NCBI RefSeq assembly: GCF_019145235.1
Contig: NZ_JAHSTV010000009.1
Location: 62,001-126,000 of the forward strand
Source: Pseudomonas farris
GTDB taxonomy: Bacteria > Pseudomonadota > Gammaproteobacteria > Pseudomonadales > Pseudomonadaceae
DNA length: 64,000 bases
Reading direction: 5' to 3'
Position 1 is the first letter of the stretch; each line of letters starts with the position of its first letter. The notes under the pieces are model-generated. The model worked only from the letters and a program-made list of their open reading frames with translations, made no database searches and was not told the DNA's origin. The position numbers and the translations under genes are program-made. This document shows positions 24,230 through 37,118 of this stretch, one piece after another.

Positions 24230-25362
24230 CTAAGCCAGCCATACTCGCCCTTGCTGATGGCAGCATTTTTCGCGGCGAAGCCATTGGAGCCGACGGTCAA
24301 ACCGTTGGTGAGGTGGTGTTCAACACCGCCATGACCGGCTATCAGGAAATCCTTACCGATCCTTCCTACGCCCAACAGATCGTTACCCTGACGTACCCGC
24401 ACATCGGCAATACCGGCACCACGCCGGAAGACGCCGAGTCCGACCGCGTCTGGTCCGCTGGCCTGGTCATTCGTGACCTGCCACTGGTTGCGAGCAACTG
24501 GCGCAACACGATGTCACTGTCCGACTACCTGAAAGCCAACAATGTGGTGGCAATCGCCGGTATCGACACTCGCCGCCTGACACGCATCCTGCGTGAGAAA
24601 GGCGCACAGAACGGCTGCATCATGGCCGGTGACAACATTTCCGAAGAAGCCGCCATCGCCGCTGCTCAGGGTTTCCCTGGTCTCAAAGGCATGGACCTGG
24701 CAAAAGTCGTCAGCACCAAAGAGAAGTACGAGTGGCGCTCGACGGTCTGGGATCTGAAAACCGACAGCCATGCAACTATCGAAGCCTCCGAGCTGCCATA
24801 CCATGTTGTGGCCTACGACTACGGCGTCAAGCTGAACATCCTGCGCATGCTGGTCGAGCGCGGTTGCCGCGTGACCGTGGTGCCTGCACAGACTCCGGCC
24901 GCCGAAGCGCTGGCACTGAAACCTGACGGCGTGTTCCTGTCCAACGGCCCGGGCGACCCTGAGCCATGCGACTACGCGATCCAGGCAATCAAGGACGTGC
25001 TGGAAACCGAGATTCCGGTGTTCGGCATCTGCCTCGGTCACCAACTGCTGGCTCTGGCCTCCGGCGCCAAGACCCTGAAAATGGGCCACGGCCACCACGG
25101 TGCCAACCACCCGGTCCAGGATCTGGACAGCGGTGTGGTGATGATCACCAGCCAGAACCACGGTTTTGCGGTAGACGAAGCGACCCTGCCAGGCAACGTT
25201 CGGGCGATCCACAAATCGCTCTTCGACGGCACCCTGCAAGGCATCGAGCGTACCGACAAGAGCGCCTTCAGCTTCCAGGGTCACCCTGAAGCCAGCCCTG
25301 GCCCGAACGACGTAGCGCCACTGTTTGATCGCTTCATCAACGAAATGGCCAAGCGACGCTAA
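24226..25362 (+). CDS. carA: carbamoyl phosphate synthase small subunit (glutaminase)
   Basis: Hydrolyses glutamine to feed ammonia to CarB for arginine and pyrimidine synthesis. 378 residues; the class I amidotransferase triad is C269 in FGICLGHQLLAL, H353 and E355 in GHPEASPGP. The start is a TTG at 24226 with GGGAGG 5 nt upstream; MTKPAILALADGSIFRGEAIG is the expected N-terminus and there is no nearby in-frame ATG. A rare start plus an overlapping leader peptide suggests tight translational control. Confidence 0.96.
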   Translation: MTKPAILALADGSIFRGEAIGADGQTVGEVVFNTAMTGYQEILTDPSYAQQIVTLTYPHIGNTGTTPEDAESDRVWSAGLVIRDLPLVASNWRNTMSLSDYLKANNVVAIAGIDTRRLTRILREKGAQNGCIMAGDNISEEAAIAAAQGFPGLKGMDLAKVVSTKEKYEWRSTVWDLKTDSHATIEASELPYHVVAYDYGVKLNILRMLVERGCRVTVVPAQTPAAEALALKPDGVFLSNGPGDPEPCDYAIQAIKDVLETEIPVFGICLGHQLLALASGAKTLKMGHGHHGANHPVQDLDSGVVMITSQNHGFAVDEATLPGNVRAIHKSLFDGTLQGIERTDKSAFSFQGHPEASPGPNDVAPLFDRFINEMAKRR

Positions 25363-25381
25363 TCGCTCGCCCTGATGTAGC

Positions 25382-25426
25382 GAAGCCTGAGGGCGGTCCC
25401 GAAACCGGTGGCCCCCTCAAGGCTTC
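25382..25426 (+). repeat. structured carA-carB intercistronic region
   Basis: GAAGCCTGAGGGC near the start of the 117-nt gap pairs with GCCCCCTCAAGGCTTC at its middle, with a nested CGGT/ACCG stem. No U-tract follows, so it is more likely an mRNA-stability or processing element than a terminator. Confidence 0.5.
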
Positions 25427-25479
25427 AGAGATTGAACAAGACGGCTTGCCGACTGACCTGCGGATTTGAGTGACAACCC

Positions 25480-28697
<3,218 letters not shown>

Positions 28698-28701
<4 letters not shown>

Positions 28702-29174
28702 TCAAATACCCAATGACCGTCCAGGGCGCGAAAGCCCTGGAAGAAGAACACGCTCACCTGACCAAGGTCGTCCGTCCGAAGCTTAGCCAGGACATCGGTA
28801 CGGCCCGCGAGTTGGGTGACTTGAAGGAAAACGCCGAATACCACGCTGCTCGCGAGCAGCAGGGTATGGTCGAGGCGCGGATTCGTGACATTGAAGGCCG
28901 GATTCAGAATCAGGTCATCATCGATGTCACGACCATTCCTCACACCGGCAAAGTGATTTTCGGCACCACCGTTGAAATCGCTAACGTCGAGACTGATGAG
29001 CGCGTCACTTACCACATCGTGGGTGAGGATGAGGCTGACTTCAAACTTGGTAAGATTTCGGTGGGTTCGCCACTGGCCCGCGCCTTGATTGCCAAGGAAG
29101 AGGGGGATGTGGTCGCCGTGAAAACGCCGGGTGGCGTTATCGAGTACGAGATTGTCGAAGTTCGCCACCTCTGA
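28698..29174 (+). CDS. greA: transcription elongation factor GreA
   Basis: Rescues backtracked RNA polymerase by stimulating transcript cleavage. 158 residues: N-terminal coiled coil (1-75) with the acidic tip in TARELGDLKENAEYHAAREQQ, and C-terminal FKBP-like domain with ISVGSPLARALIAKEEGDVV. The ATGA overlap with carB indicates co-transcription; carAB-greA is the usual Pseudomonas order. Confidence 0.97.
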
Positions 29175-29179
29175 AAGAA

Positions 29180-29202
29180 GGCGCCCGCTACGTGCGGGCG
29201 CC
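29180..29202 (+). repeat. 9-bp hairpin between greA and the DUF4149 gene
   Basis: GGCGCCCGC-TACGT-GCGGGCGCC ends at the base immediately before the next ATG (29203). It occupies the place where a ribosome site should be. It could be a U-less terminator for greA, a translational block, or both. Confidence 0.7.
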
Positions 29203-29607
29203 ATGCTTTGGCAACTAACCCAAATGTTGTGGGTTGGCGGCCTGTGGCTGTTGCACGTTGGTCTGCTGCCGGTGCTGGGGCGAATAGGCCTGGCACCGCT
29301 GCTGATCGACGAAATCGCAGGCATGCTGAATACGCTGATGGTGGGATTTGCCACGGCGTGTGTGGGTTTTCAGGCTTTGGTGCTGGTTCAGGCCAAGGGC
29401 CTTGCCAGTCTATGGCGCGATATTCGTGGGCAACTGCTGATGATGGCGCTGTTTGGGGGCGCGATGTATTTCGCAGTCCACGTCGGCTGGCCGCAGGCGG
29501 TGCATTGGCAGCTGTTCAGCTATCTTGTTCTGGGGTTTTCCGGGCTGGTGCTGGTGATGCAACCGGTGCCGGGATGGAGTGTGAGGGTGCGCGAAGCACA
29601 CCCTTGA
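29203..29607 (+). CDS. DUF4149-like small membrane protein
   Basis: A 134-residue protein with four hydrophobic segments (LWVGGLWLLHVGLLPVL, LMVGFATACVGFQALVLVQ, LLMMALFGGAMYFAVHVGW, LFSYLVLGFSGLVLVM). It resembles DUF4149-type inner-membrane proteins found next to greA in pseudomonads; the function is unknown to me. The ATG at 29203 is directly preceded by a 9-bp hairpin and lacks a ribosome site; a second ATG at 29224 is no better. Expression is therefore probably low, leaderless or coupled to greA. Confidence 0.68.
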   Translation: MLWQLTQMLWVGGLWLLHVGLLPVLGRIGLAPLLIDEIAGMLNTLMVGFATACVGFQALVLVQAKGLASLWRDIRGQLLMMALFGGAMYFAVHVGWPQAVHWQLFSYLVLGFSGLVLVMQPVPGWSVRVREAHP

Positions 29608-29616
29608 CCCTTGTCA

Positions 29617-29925
29617 TCACTTGAAGCGATGGACGTTCGACAGCTGCTTGTTGACGCTGAAGTTCTTGCGGTAAATCAGTGCCATCTTGCCGATGACCTG
29701 AACCAGATCGGCTTTGCCGGCCTTGCAGAGTTCTGCAATGGCTGCCAGGCGCGATTCGCGATCGAGGATGTTGAGCTTGATTTTGATCAGCTCGTGATCC
29801 GCCAAAGCGCGTTCAAGTTCGGCTAACACACCTTCAGTCAAACCGTTGTCAGCCACAATCAAAACTGGTTTCAGATGGTGGCCAATGGATTTGTACTGTT
29901 TCTTCTGCTCTTGAGTGAGCGGCAT
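29617..29925 (-). CDS. yhbY: YhbY-type CRM-domain RNA-binding protein
   Basis: A 102-residue single CRM domain: MPLTQEQKKQYKSIGHHLKPVLIVADNGLTEGVLAELERAL, then LIKIKLN and VIGKMALIYRKN, the family's GKxxLLYR motif. The E. coli homologue associates with pre-50S ribosomal subunits. It is divergent from rlmE, another 50S assembly gene, and convergent with the DUF4149 gene. Confidence 0.92.
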   Translation of the reverse strand: MPLTQEQKKQYKSIGHHLKPVLIVADNGLTEGVLAELERALADHELIKIKLNILDRESRLAAIAELCKAGKADLVQVIGKMALIYRKNFSVNKQLSNVHRFK

Positions 29926-30026
29926 AATCTGACCCTTTAGTCTGGATTCTGTAAAATGGCGGCCATTTTACCCGAGGGTTCGTGGATCCGCCCAATTAAT
30001 CACGACCCTTATCATCGAGGTGCCCA

Positions 30027-30656
30027 ATGGCGCGTTCCAAGACAAGCCTTGGTTGGCTGAAAAGACATGTCAATGATCCCTATGTGAAGCAGGCGCAGAA
30101 GGATGGTTACCGCTCGCGTGCGAGTTACAAGCTTCTGGAGGTCCAGGAGAAATACAAGCTGATCCGTCCGGGTATGAGCGTTGTCGACCTGGGTGCGGCG
30201 CCCGGCGGCTGGTCGCAGGTCACTAGTCGGCTGATCGGTGGTCAGGGGCGTCTGATCGCCTCGGACATCCTGGAAATGGACAGCATTCCGGACGTGACTT
30301 TCATCCAGGGTGACTTCACCCAGGACGAAGTGCTCGCACAGATCCTTGAAGCCGTGGGTAATTCGCAGGTGGACCTTGTGATTTCCGATATGGCCCCCAA
30401 TATGAGTGGTACGCCTGAGGTGGACATGCCAAAAGCCATGTTTCTATGTGAGCTGGCTCTTGATCTGGCGGCTCGGATACTCAAGCCGGGTGGTAATTTC
30501 GTGATCAAGGTGTTTCAGGGCGAAGGGTTTGATGCTTACGTGAAGGACGCTCGTCAGAAATTCGACAAGGTCCAGATGATCAAGCCGGACTCTTCCCGTG
30601 GCAGTTCCCGCGAGCAATACATGCTGGCTTGGGGCTACCGCGGCCGTAGTGAGTAA
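30027..30656 (+). CDS. rlmE: 23S rRNA (uridine-2'-O) methyltransferase
   Basis: RlmE/FtsJ methylates U2552 of 23S rRNA (E. coli numbering) late in 50S assembly. 209 residues, Rossmann methyltransferase with SAM motif VVDLGAAPGGWSQV and catalytic-tetrad positions in SRASYKL, VISDMAPN and GGNFVIKVFQGEG. It sits before ftsH, as in most gammaproteobacteria. Confidence 0.97.
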   Translation: MARSKTSLGWLKRHVNDPYVKQAQKDGYRSRASYKLLEVQEKYKLIRPGMSVVDLGAAPGGWSQVTSRLIGGQGRLIASDILEMDSIPDVTFIQGDFTQDEVLAQILEAVGNSQVDLVISDMAPNMSGTPEVDMPKAMFLCELALDLAARILKPGGNFVIKVFQGEGFDAYVKDARQKFDKVQMIKPDSSRGSSREQYMLAWGYRGRSE

Positions 30657-30849
30657 ATCGAGGTTTTTTTGCGGGTCGATAGGATTTTCGTATTTCGTCC
30701 CGTGAGCATTAGCGAATATTGTGTAGAAAGTGTTTCACAAAGGGTTACAGACGGCGCCTGCCAGAGCCGTAGGTAATGTAGTAAGTTAGGCCGGTGAATA
30801 TCATGCGAAGCACGCGCCATTAGCGGAGCTTGCTTCAGAGGGTAGTTAA

Positions 30850-32769
<1,920 letters not shown>

Positions 32770-32777
32770 GGTTTGAA

Positions 32778-33629
32778 ATGACTTCTGTTCAGTCCTCGAC
32801 CCGGTTGCCTTGCGGCAACCGGGTTCTTGATTTGGCCCAGACGCATGTCATGGGCATTCTCAATGTCACTCCCGACTCCTTTTCTGATGGTGGCCAATAC
32901 AGTCAGCTCGATGCGGCGCTGCGCCACGCCGAGGCGATGGTGGCGGCTGGCGCGACACTGATTGACGTCGGTGGTGAATCGACCCGGCCCGGCGCCAGGG
33001 CGGTTTCTCCCCTTGAGGAGATGGAGCGTGTAGCGCCTGTCGTCGAGCGTATTCATCGTGAACTCGATGTGATTATCTCGGTCGATACCTCCACACCGGC
33101 AGTTATGCGTGAAACCGCAAGACTGGGGGCGGGTTTGATCAATGATGTGCGTTCGTTACGCCGAGACGGAGCCCTGGATGCAGCTGCAGCCACCGGTTTG
33201 CCGGTGTGTCTGATGCATATGCTCGGTGAACCGGGCGACATGCAGGACAATCCGCAGTACCAGGATGTGACGAAAGAGGTTGGCGAGTTTCTCGCCGAGC
33301 GGATGCTCCAGTGTGCGTCGGTAGGCATCCCTGCCGAGCGGATCATCCTCGATCCGGGCTTCGGCTTCGCGAAAACCTTGCAGCACAACTTGAGTTTGTT
33401 TAAGCATATGGAGGCCTTGCATGCCTTGGGGCGGCCCCTGTTGGTCGGGGTTTCGCGAAAGAGCATGATCGGGCAAGCCTTGAATCGGCCGGTGGGAGAG
33501 CGCCTGCATGGCGGTTTAGCGCTCGCGGCACTGGCTTCAATCAAGGGGGCGCGTATATTGCGCGTCCATGATGTGGCTGAAACGGTCGACGTAGTGCGAA
33601 TGATTGCCGCAGTAGAATCAGCCGAATAA
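32778..33629 (+). CDS. folP: dihydropteroate synthase
   Basis: Condenses p-aminobenzoate with the pterin pyrophosphate in folate synthesis; target of sulfonamides. 283 residues, TIM barrel with signature HVMGILNVTPDSFSDGGQY, then LIDVGGESTRPGA and the C-terminal PLLVGVSRKSMIGQALNRP. It follows ftsH by 8 nt and precedes glmM by 16 nt, the standard ftsH-folP-glmM operon. Confidence 0.97.
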   Translation: MTSVQSSTRLPCGNRVLDLAQTHVMGILNVTPDSFSDGGQYSQLDAALRHAEAMVAAGATLIDVGGESTRPGARAVSPLEEMERVAPVVERIHRELDVIISVDTSTPAVMRETARLGAGLINDVRSLRRDGALDAAAATGLPVCLMHMLGEPGDMQDNPQYQDVTKEVGEFLAERMLQCASVGIPAERIILDPGFGFAKTLQHNLSLFKHMEALHALGRPLLVGVSRKSMIGQALNRPVGERLHGGLALAALASIKGARILRVHDVAETVDVVRMIAAVESAE

Positions 33630-33645
33630 GAATGATGGAGTACTT

Positions 33646-34983
33646 ATGAGCAAAAAATACTTTGGCACCGACGGCATTCGTGGTCGGGTCGGTGAATACC
33701 CGATTACTCCTGATTTCATGCTCAAGCTTGGCTGGGCGGCAGGCATGGCATTTCGCAGCATGGGTGCCTGCAAGGTGCTCGTGGGCAAGGACACCCGGAT
33801 CTCCGGTTACATGTTCGAATCGGCGCTTGAGGCCGGGCTGACCTCGGCAGGTGCTGATGTGATGCTCCTGGGGCCGATGCCGACGCCGGCCATCGCCTAT
33901 CTGACACGCACCTTTCATGCCGAAGCCGGCATCGTGATCAGCGCTTCGCACAACCCTCATGACGACAACGGCATCAAGTTTTTCTCCGGAAAGGGCACCA
34001 AGCTTCCGGATGAAGTCGAGCTGATGATCGAGGAGCTGCTCGACACCCCGATGACCGTGGTTGAATCGAGCAAGATCGGCAAGGTATCGCGAATCAACGA
34101 TGCCTCGGGCCGTTATATCGAATTCTGCAAGAGCAGCGTTCCGACCGGCACCAGTTTCGCTGGGCTGAAGATCGTGATCGACTGTGCCCACGGTGCGACC
34201 TATAAAGTGGCGCCTAGTGTGTTCCGTGAGCTGGGGGCCGATGTCGTTGTGCTTTCTGCTCATCCCAATGGCCTGAACATCAATGAGAATTGCGGTTCGA
34301 CCCATATGGAACCGCTGCAAGCTGCCGTATTGGCCGAGCACGCCGATTTGGGTATTGCCTTTGACGGTGATGGTGATCGGGTCCAGATGGTCGATCACAC
34401 TGGCACTGTCGTCGACGGCGACGAGTTGTTGTTTATCATTGCTCGCGATCTGCAAGAGCGCGGCAAGTTGCAGGGCGGTGTGGTCGGTACGCTGATGAGT
34501 AACCTGGGGCTGGAGTTGGCCCTGGCGGATCTGGCGATTCCTTTTGTGCGCGCCAACGTAGGCGACCGTTACGTGATCTCCGAGTTGCTGGAGCGCGATT
34601 GGCAGGTGGGTGGAGAAAACTCGGGGCACATTGTCTGCTTCAGTCACACCACCACCGGTGATGCAATCATTGCCGCGTTGCAGGTGTTGATGGCGCTGAA
34701 GAGGCGCGTAGAAAGCCTGGCTCAGTCCCGTCAGGCGCTGCGCAAGTGTCCTCAGGTGCTGATCAATGTCCGGTTTGGCGGTGGTGCGAGTCCGCTCGAA
34801 CATCCGAAAGTCAAGGAAGCGAGTGACCGTGTTACCCAAGCGATGGCCGGTCGTGGGCGCGTGCTGTTGCGCAAGTCCGGGACAGAGCCGCTGGTGCGGG
34901 TCATGGTCGAGGGCGAGGACGAAACGCAGGTTCGCGGTTACGCCGAAGAGCTCGCAAAACTGGTAACTGAAGTTTCTGCCTGA
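33646..34983 (+). CDS. glmM: phosphoglucosamine mutase
   Basis: Converts glucosamine-6-P to glucosamine-1-P for peptidoglycan and LPS precursors. 445 residues; the phosphoserine is S101 in VISASHNPHDDNG, the metal loop AFDGDGDRVQMVD, the sugar loop GGENSGHI and the phosphate loop LLRKSGTEPLVRVMVEG. All key motifs are intact. Confidence 0.97.
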   Translation: MSKKYFGTDGIRGRVGEYPITPDFMLKLGWAAGMAFRSMGACKVLVGKDTRISGYMFESALEAGLTSAGADVMLLGPMPTPAIAYLTRTFHAEAGIVISASHNPHDDNGIKFFSGKGTKLPDEVELMIEELLDTPMTVVESSKIGKVSRINDASGRYIEFCKSSVPTGTSFAGLKIVIDCAHGATYKVAPSVFRELGADVVVLSAHPNGLNINENCGSTHMEPLQAAVLAEHADLGIAFDGDGDRVQMVDHTGTVVDGDELLFIIARDLQERGKLQGGVVGTLMSNLGLELALADLAIPFVRANVGDRYVISELLERDWQVGGENSGHIVCFSHTTTGDAIIAALQVLMALKRRVESLAQSRQALRKCPQVLINVRFGGGASPLEHPKVKEASDRVTQAMAGRGRVLLRKSGTEPLVRVMVEGEDETQVRGYAEELAKLVTEVSA

Positions 34984-35049
34984 TTTCGGCTTGCCAGCCA
35001 TGATTGTGTTGGGTAACATCTGCGCCCACTTTGACCGACGAGGTACAGC

Positions 35050-35805
35050 ATGCGTCGCCCTATGGTAGCTGGTAACTGGAAGATGCACGGTACCCGCGCC
35101 AGCGTCGCTGAGCTGATCAACGGCCTTGGTCATCTGGCCTTGCCAAGCGGTGTTGATGTCGCGGTATTCCCGCCTTGCTTGCATATCAATCAAGTGATTG
35201 ATGGCTTGAAAGGCAAGTCGATTTCGATCGGCGCGCAGAATTCTGCAGTGGAATCCATGCAAGGTGCATTGACTGGTGAAATTGCGCCGAGTCAATTAGT
35301 GGATGCAGGTTGTTCCCTGGTACTTGTCGGGCACTCCGAGCGCCGCCAGATAATGGGCGAGCAGGATGGAATGCTGATTCGCAAGTTCGCAGCGGCACAG
35401 GCATGTGGCTTGATTCCGGTGTTGTGCGTAGGGGAGACCCTCGAAGAGCGCGAAGCTGGAAAAACTCTTGAGGTTGTCGGGCGTCAGCTTGGCAGCATAA
35501 TTGAGGAGCTGGGTGTAGGTGTCTTTGCAAAGGCAGTAATCGCTTACGAGCCGGTCTGGGCCATTGGCACCGGGCTGACTGCTTCGCCGCAACAGGCGCA
35601 GGATGTGCATGCAGCCATTCGCGCTCAGTTGGCGGCAGAGAATTCTGAAGTCGCGCAAGGTGTGCGGCTTCTATACGGCGGCAGCGTGAAGGCGGCCAAT
35701 GCGGTCGAACTGTTCGGCATGCCGGATATCGATGGGGGGCTCATTGGTGGAGCTTCCCTGAATGCAGATGAGTTCGGTGCGATTTGTCGCGCCGCGGGAA
35801 ACTGA
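35050..35805 (+). CDS. tpiA: triosephosphate isomerase
   Basis: Interconverts dihydroxyacetone phosphate and glyceraldehyde-3-phosphate. 251 residues: MRRPMVAGNWKMHGT (substrate Asn/Lys), GHSERR (catalytic His) and AYEPVWAIGTGLTAS (catalytic Glu), then LYGGSVKAANA. GAGGTACAGC precedes the ATG. secG follows after 4 nt. Confidence 0.97.
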   Translation: MRRPMVAGNWKMHGTRASVAELINGLGHLALPSGVDVAVFPPCLHINQVIDGLKGKSISIGAQNSAVESMQGALTGEIAPSQLVDAGCSLVLVGHSERRQIMGEQDGMLIRKFAAAQACGLIPVLCVGETLEEREAGKTLEVVGRQLGSIIEELGVGVFAKAVIAYEPVWAIGTGLTASPQQAQDVHAAIRAQLAAENSEVAQGVRLLYGGSVKAANAVELFGMPDIDGGLIGGASLNADEFGAICRAAGN

Positions 35806-35809
35806 AAAA

Positions 35810-36193
35810 ATGCTGGAAACAGTCGTAGTCGTTTTTCATCTGCTGGGTGCATTGGGCGTAGTTGCTCTGGTTTTGCTGCAGCAGGGTAAAGGTGCGGATG
35901 CTGGCGCGTCTTTCGGAGCAGGTGCTTCAAATACTGTGTTCGGAAGCCAAGGTTCCTCTACCTTTCTTAGTAAGTTTACTGCTATACTTGCCGCCGGTTT
36001 CTTCATAACCAGCTTGGGGTTAGGTTACTTTGCTAAAGAGAAGGCTCACCAGCTGACTCAAGTAGGTTTGCCAAACCCAGCAGTGTTGGAAGTTCCAAAG
36101 CAACAACCGGCTTCTGATGATGTTCCGGTGCTTCAAGAGCAAAAGTCGGCTACTCCAGCGACTGACGTACCTCCAGCTCAAGAGCAGAAGTAA
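35810..36193 (+). CDS. secG: protein translocase subunit SecG
   Basis: Auxiliary subunit of the SecYEG export channel. 127 residues with two membrane spans (VVVVFHLLGALGVVALVLL and FTAILAAGFFITSLGLGYF) joined by the conserved GKGADAGASFGAGASNTVFG loop. A Gln/Pro/Val-rich C-terminal tail extends it. The start at 35810 (MLETVVVVFHLLG) is the family start; the upstream in-frame ATG lies inside tpiA. Confidence 0.95.
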   Translation: MLETVVVVFHLLGALGVVALVLLQQGKGADAGASFGAGASNTVFGSQGSSTFLSKFTAILAAGFFITSLGLGYFAKEKAHQLTQVGLPNPAVLEVPKQQPASDDVPVLQEQKSATPATDVPPAQEQK

Positions 36194-36215
36194 GAAGGGT
36201 TTCAAACGTAGTATT

Positions 36216-36301
36216 GCCGAGGTGGTGGAATTGGTAGACACGCAACCTTGAGGTGGTTGTGCCCATAGGGTGTAGGGGTTCGAGTCCCCTTCTCGGTACC
36301 A
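36216..36301 (+). tRNA. tRNA-Leu (anticodon GAG)
   Basis: An 86-nt class II tRNA with a long variable arm and CCA encoded. Acceptor GCCGAGG pairs with TCTCGGT (two G-U pairs). The anticodon stem CAACC/GGTTG encloses loop TTGAGGT, giving GAG, which reads CUC/CUU. GGTTCGAGTCC is the T arm. It lies 22 nt after secG. Confidence 0.96.
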
Positions 36302-36312
36302 ATTATCAGGAG

Positions 36313-36335
36313 AGCCCGCTGTTGCGGGCTTTCTT
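36313..36335 (+). terminator. terminator after tRNA-Leu
   Basis: AGCCCGC-TGTT-GCGGGCT followed by TTCTT; 7-bp GC stem 11 nt past the tRNA end. Confidence 0.85.
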
Positions 36336-36352
36336 GTAGGTGGAAGGTTACA

Positions 36353-36381
36353 TTGACCCTGTCAGGGATCGGTCGTATACT
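36353..36381 (+). promoter_or_regulatory. sigma-70 promoter of tRNA-fMet (and probably rimP-nusA-infB)
   Basis: TTGACC (36353-36358), 17 nt, TATACT (36376-36381) is a strong promoter ending 16 bp before the tRNA. The GC-rich sequence after the -10 box (TCCGCCCC) is the kind of discriminator found in stringently controlled stable-RNA promoters. Confidence 0.85.
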
Positions 36382-36397
36382 TCCGCCCCAGCTTTGT

Positions 36398-36474
<77 letters not shown>

Positions 36475-36482
36475 GTTTAAGG

Positions 36483-36504
36483 AGCCCCTTTTAAGGGGCT
36501 TTTT
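36483..36504 (+). terminator. terminator 1 after tRNA-fMet
   Basis: AGCCCC-TTTTAA-GGGGCT followed by TTTT. First of three consecutive stems between the tRNA and rimP. Confidence 0.85.
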
Positions 36505-36521
36505 GTTAGCTGGACACTTTC

Positions 36522-36543
36522 AACGCCGCTGTTCAACGGCGTT
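36522..36543 (+). repeat. hairpin 2 between tRNA-fMet and rimP
   Basis: AACGCCG and CGGCGTT form a 7-bp stem with an 8-nt loop; no T-run of note follows. Confidence 0.6.
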
Positions 36544-36549
36544 TCAAGG

Positions 36550-36572
36550 ATGGGCGTTTCGCCCATTTTTTT
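36550..36572 (+). terminator. terminator 3, in the rimP leader
   Basis: ATGGGCG-TTT-CGCCCAT followed by TTTTTTATTTT, ending about 40 nt upstream of the rimP GTG. It is a strong intrinsic terminator placed inside what should be a continuous operon, so attenuation or antitermination is likely. Confidence 0.85.
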
Positions 36573-36612
36573 ATTTTGCACAGCATGCACATACATGCAC
36601 GAGGGGGTTCAG

Positions 36613-37071
36613 GTGTCGAGCAAGCTAGAAGAGTTGCAGGCCTTGCTGGCCCCGGTGGTCGTGGCCCTAGGCTATGAATGCTGGGGTATTGAGTTTTCGG
36701 CTCAAGGTCGCCACTCAATGTTGCGCGTTTATATTGATAAAGAGGGCGGCGTGCTGGTGGACGATTGTGCCATCGTCAGCCGTCAGATCAGCGGTGTACT
36801 GGATGTTGAAGATCCGATCGCCGTTGAATACACCCTTGAAGTTTCCTCGCCTGGCATGGAACGCCCACTGTTCACTATTGAGCAGTTTGCAAAATTTGCC
36901 GGTGAACAAGTGAAGATCAAGCTGCGCTCGCCTTTTGAAGGTCGGCGCAACTTTCAGGGCCTTCTGCGCGGTGTAGAAGAGCAGGACGTCGTGGTGCAGG
37001 TTGAAGACCATGAGTTCCTGTTGCCGATCGATATGATCGACAAGGCCAACATTATTCCCAGTTTTGACTGA
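36613..37071 (+). CDS. rimP: ribosome maturation factor RimP
   Basis: Needed for 30S subunit maturation. 152 residues: VSSKLEELQALLAPVVVALGYECWGIEF, then LRVYIDKEGGVLVDDCAIVSRQISGVLD and TLEVSSPGMERPLF, all family blocks. The GTG at 36613 with GAGGGGG 5 nt upstream is chosen; an in-frame ATG at 36550 lies inside the terminator. It is followed by nusA after 47 nt. Confidence 0.95.
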   Translation: MSSKLEELQALLAPVVVALGYECWGIEFSAQGRHSMLRVYIDKEGGVLVDDCAIVSRQISGVLDVEDPIAVEYTLEVSSPGMERPLFTIEQFAKFAGEQVKIKLRSPFEGRRNFQGLLRGVEEQDVVVQVEDHEFLLPIDMIDKANIIPSFD

Positions 37072-37118
37072 GACGCGGATCCCGCGGATCCAATGGCTTG
37101 CGAAAGGCGAGGCGTACG

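Noticed and set aside
30657..30849. 193-bp gap before ftsH examined for an RpoH promoter or riboswitch
   Set aside because: No CTTGAA/CCCCAT pair with proper spacing and no recognisable aptamer fold.
35762..35809. Upstream in-frame ATG for secG inside tpiA
   Set aside because: Would add 16 residues before the conserved membrane-span start; the ATG at 35810 matches the family N-terminus.
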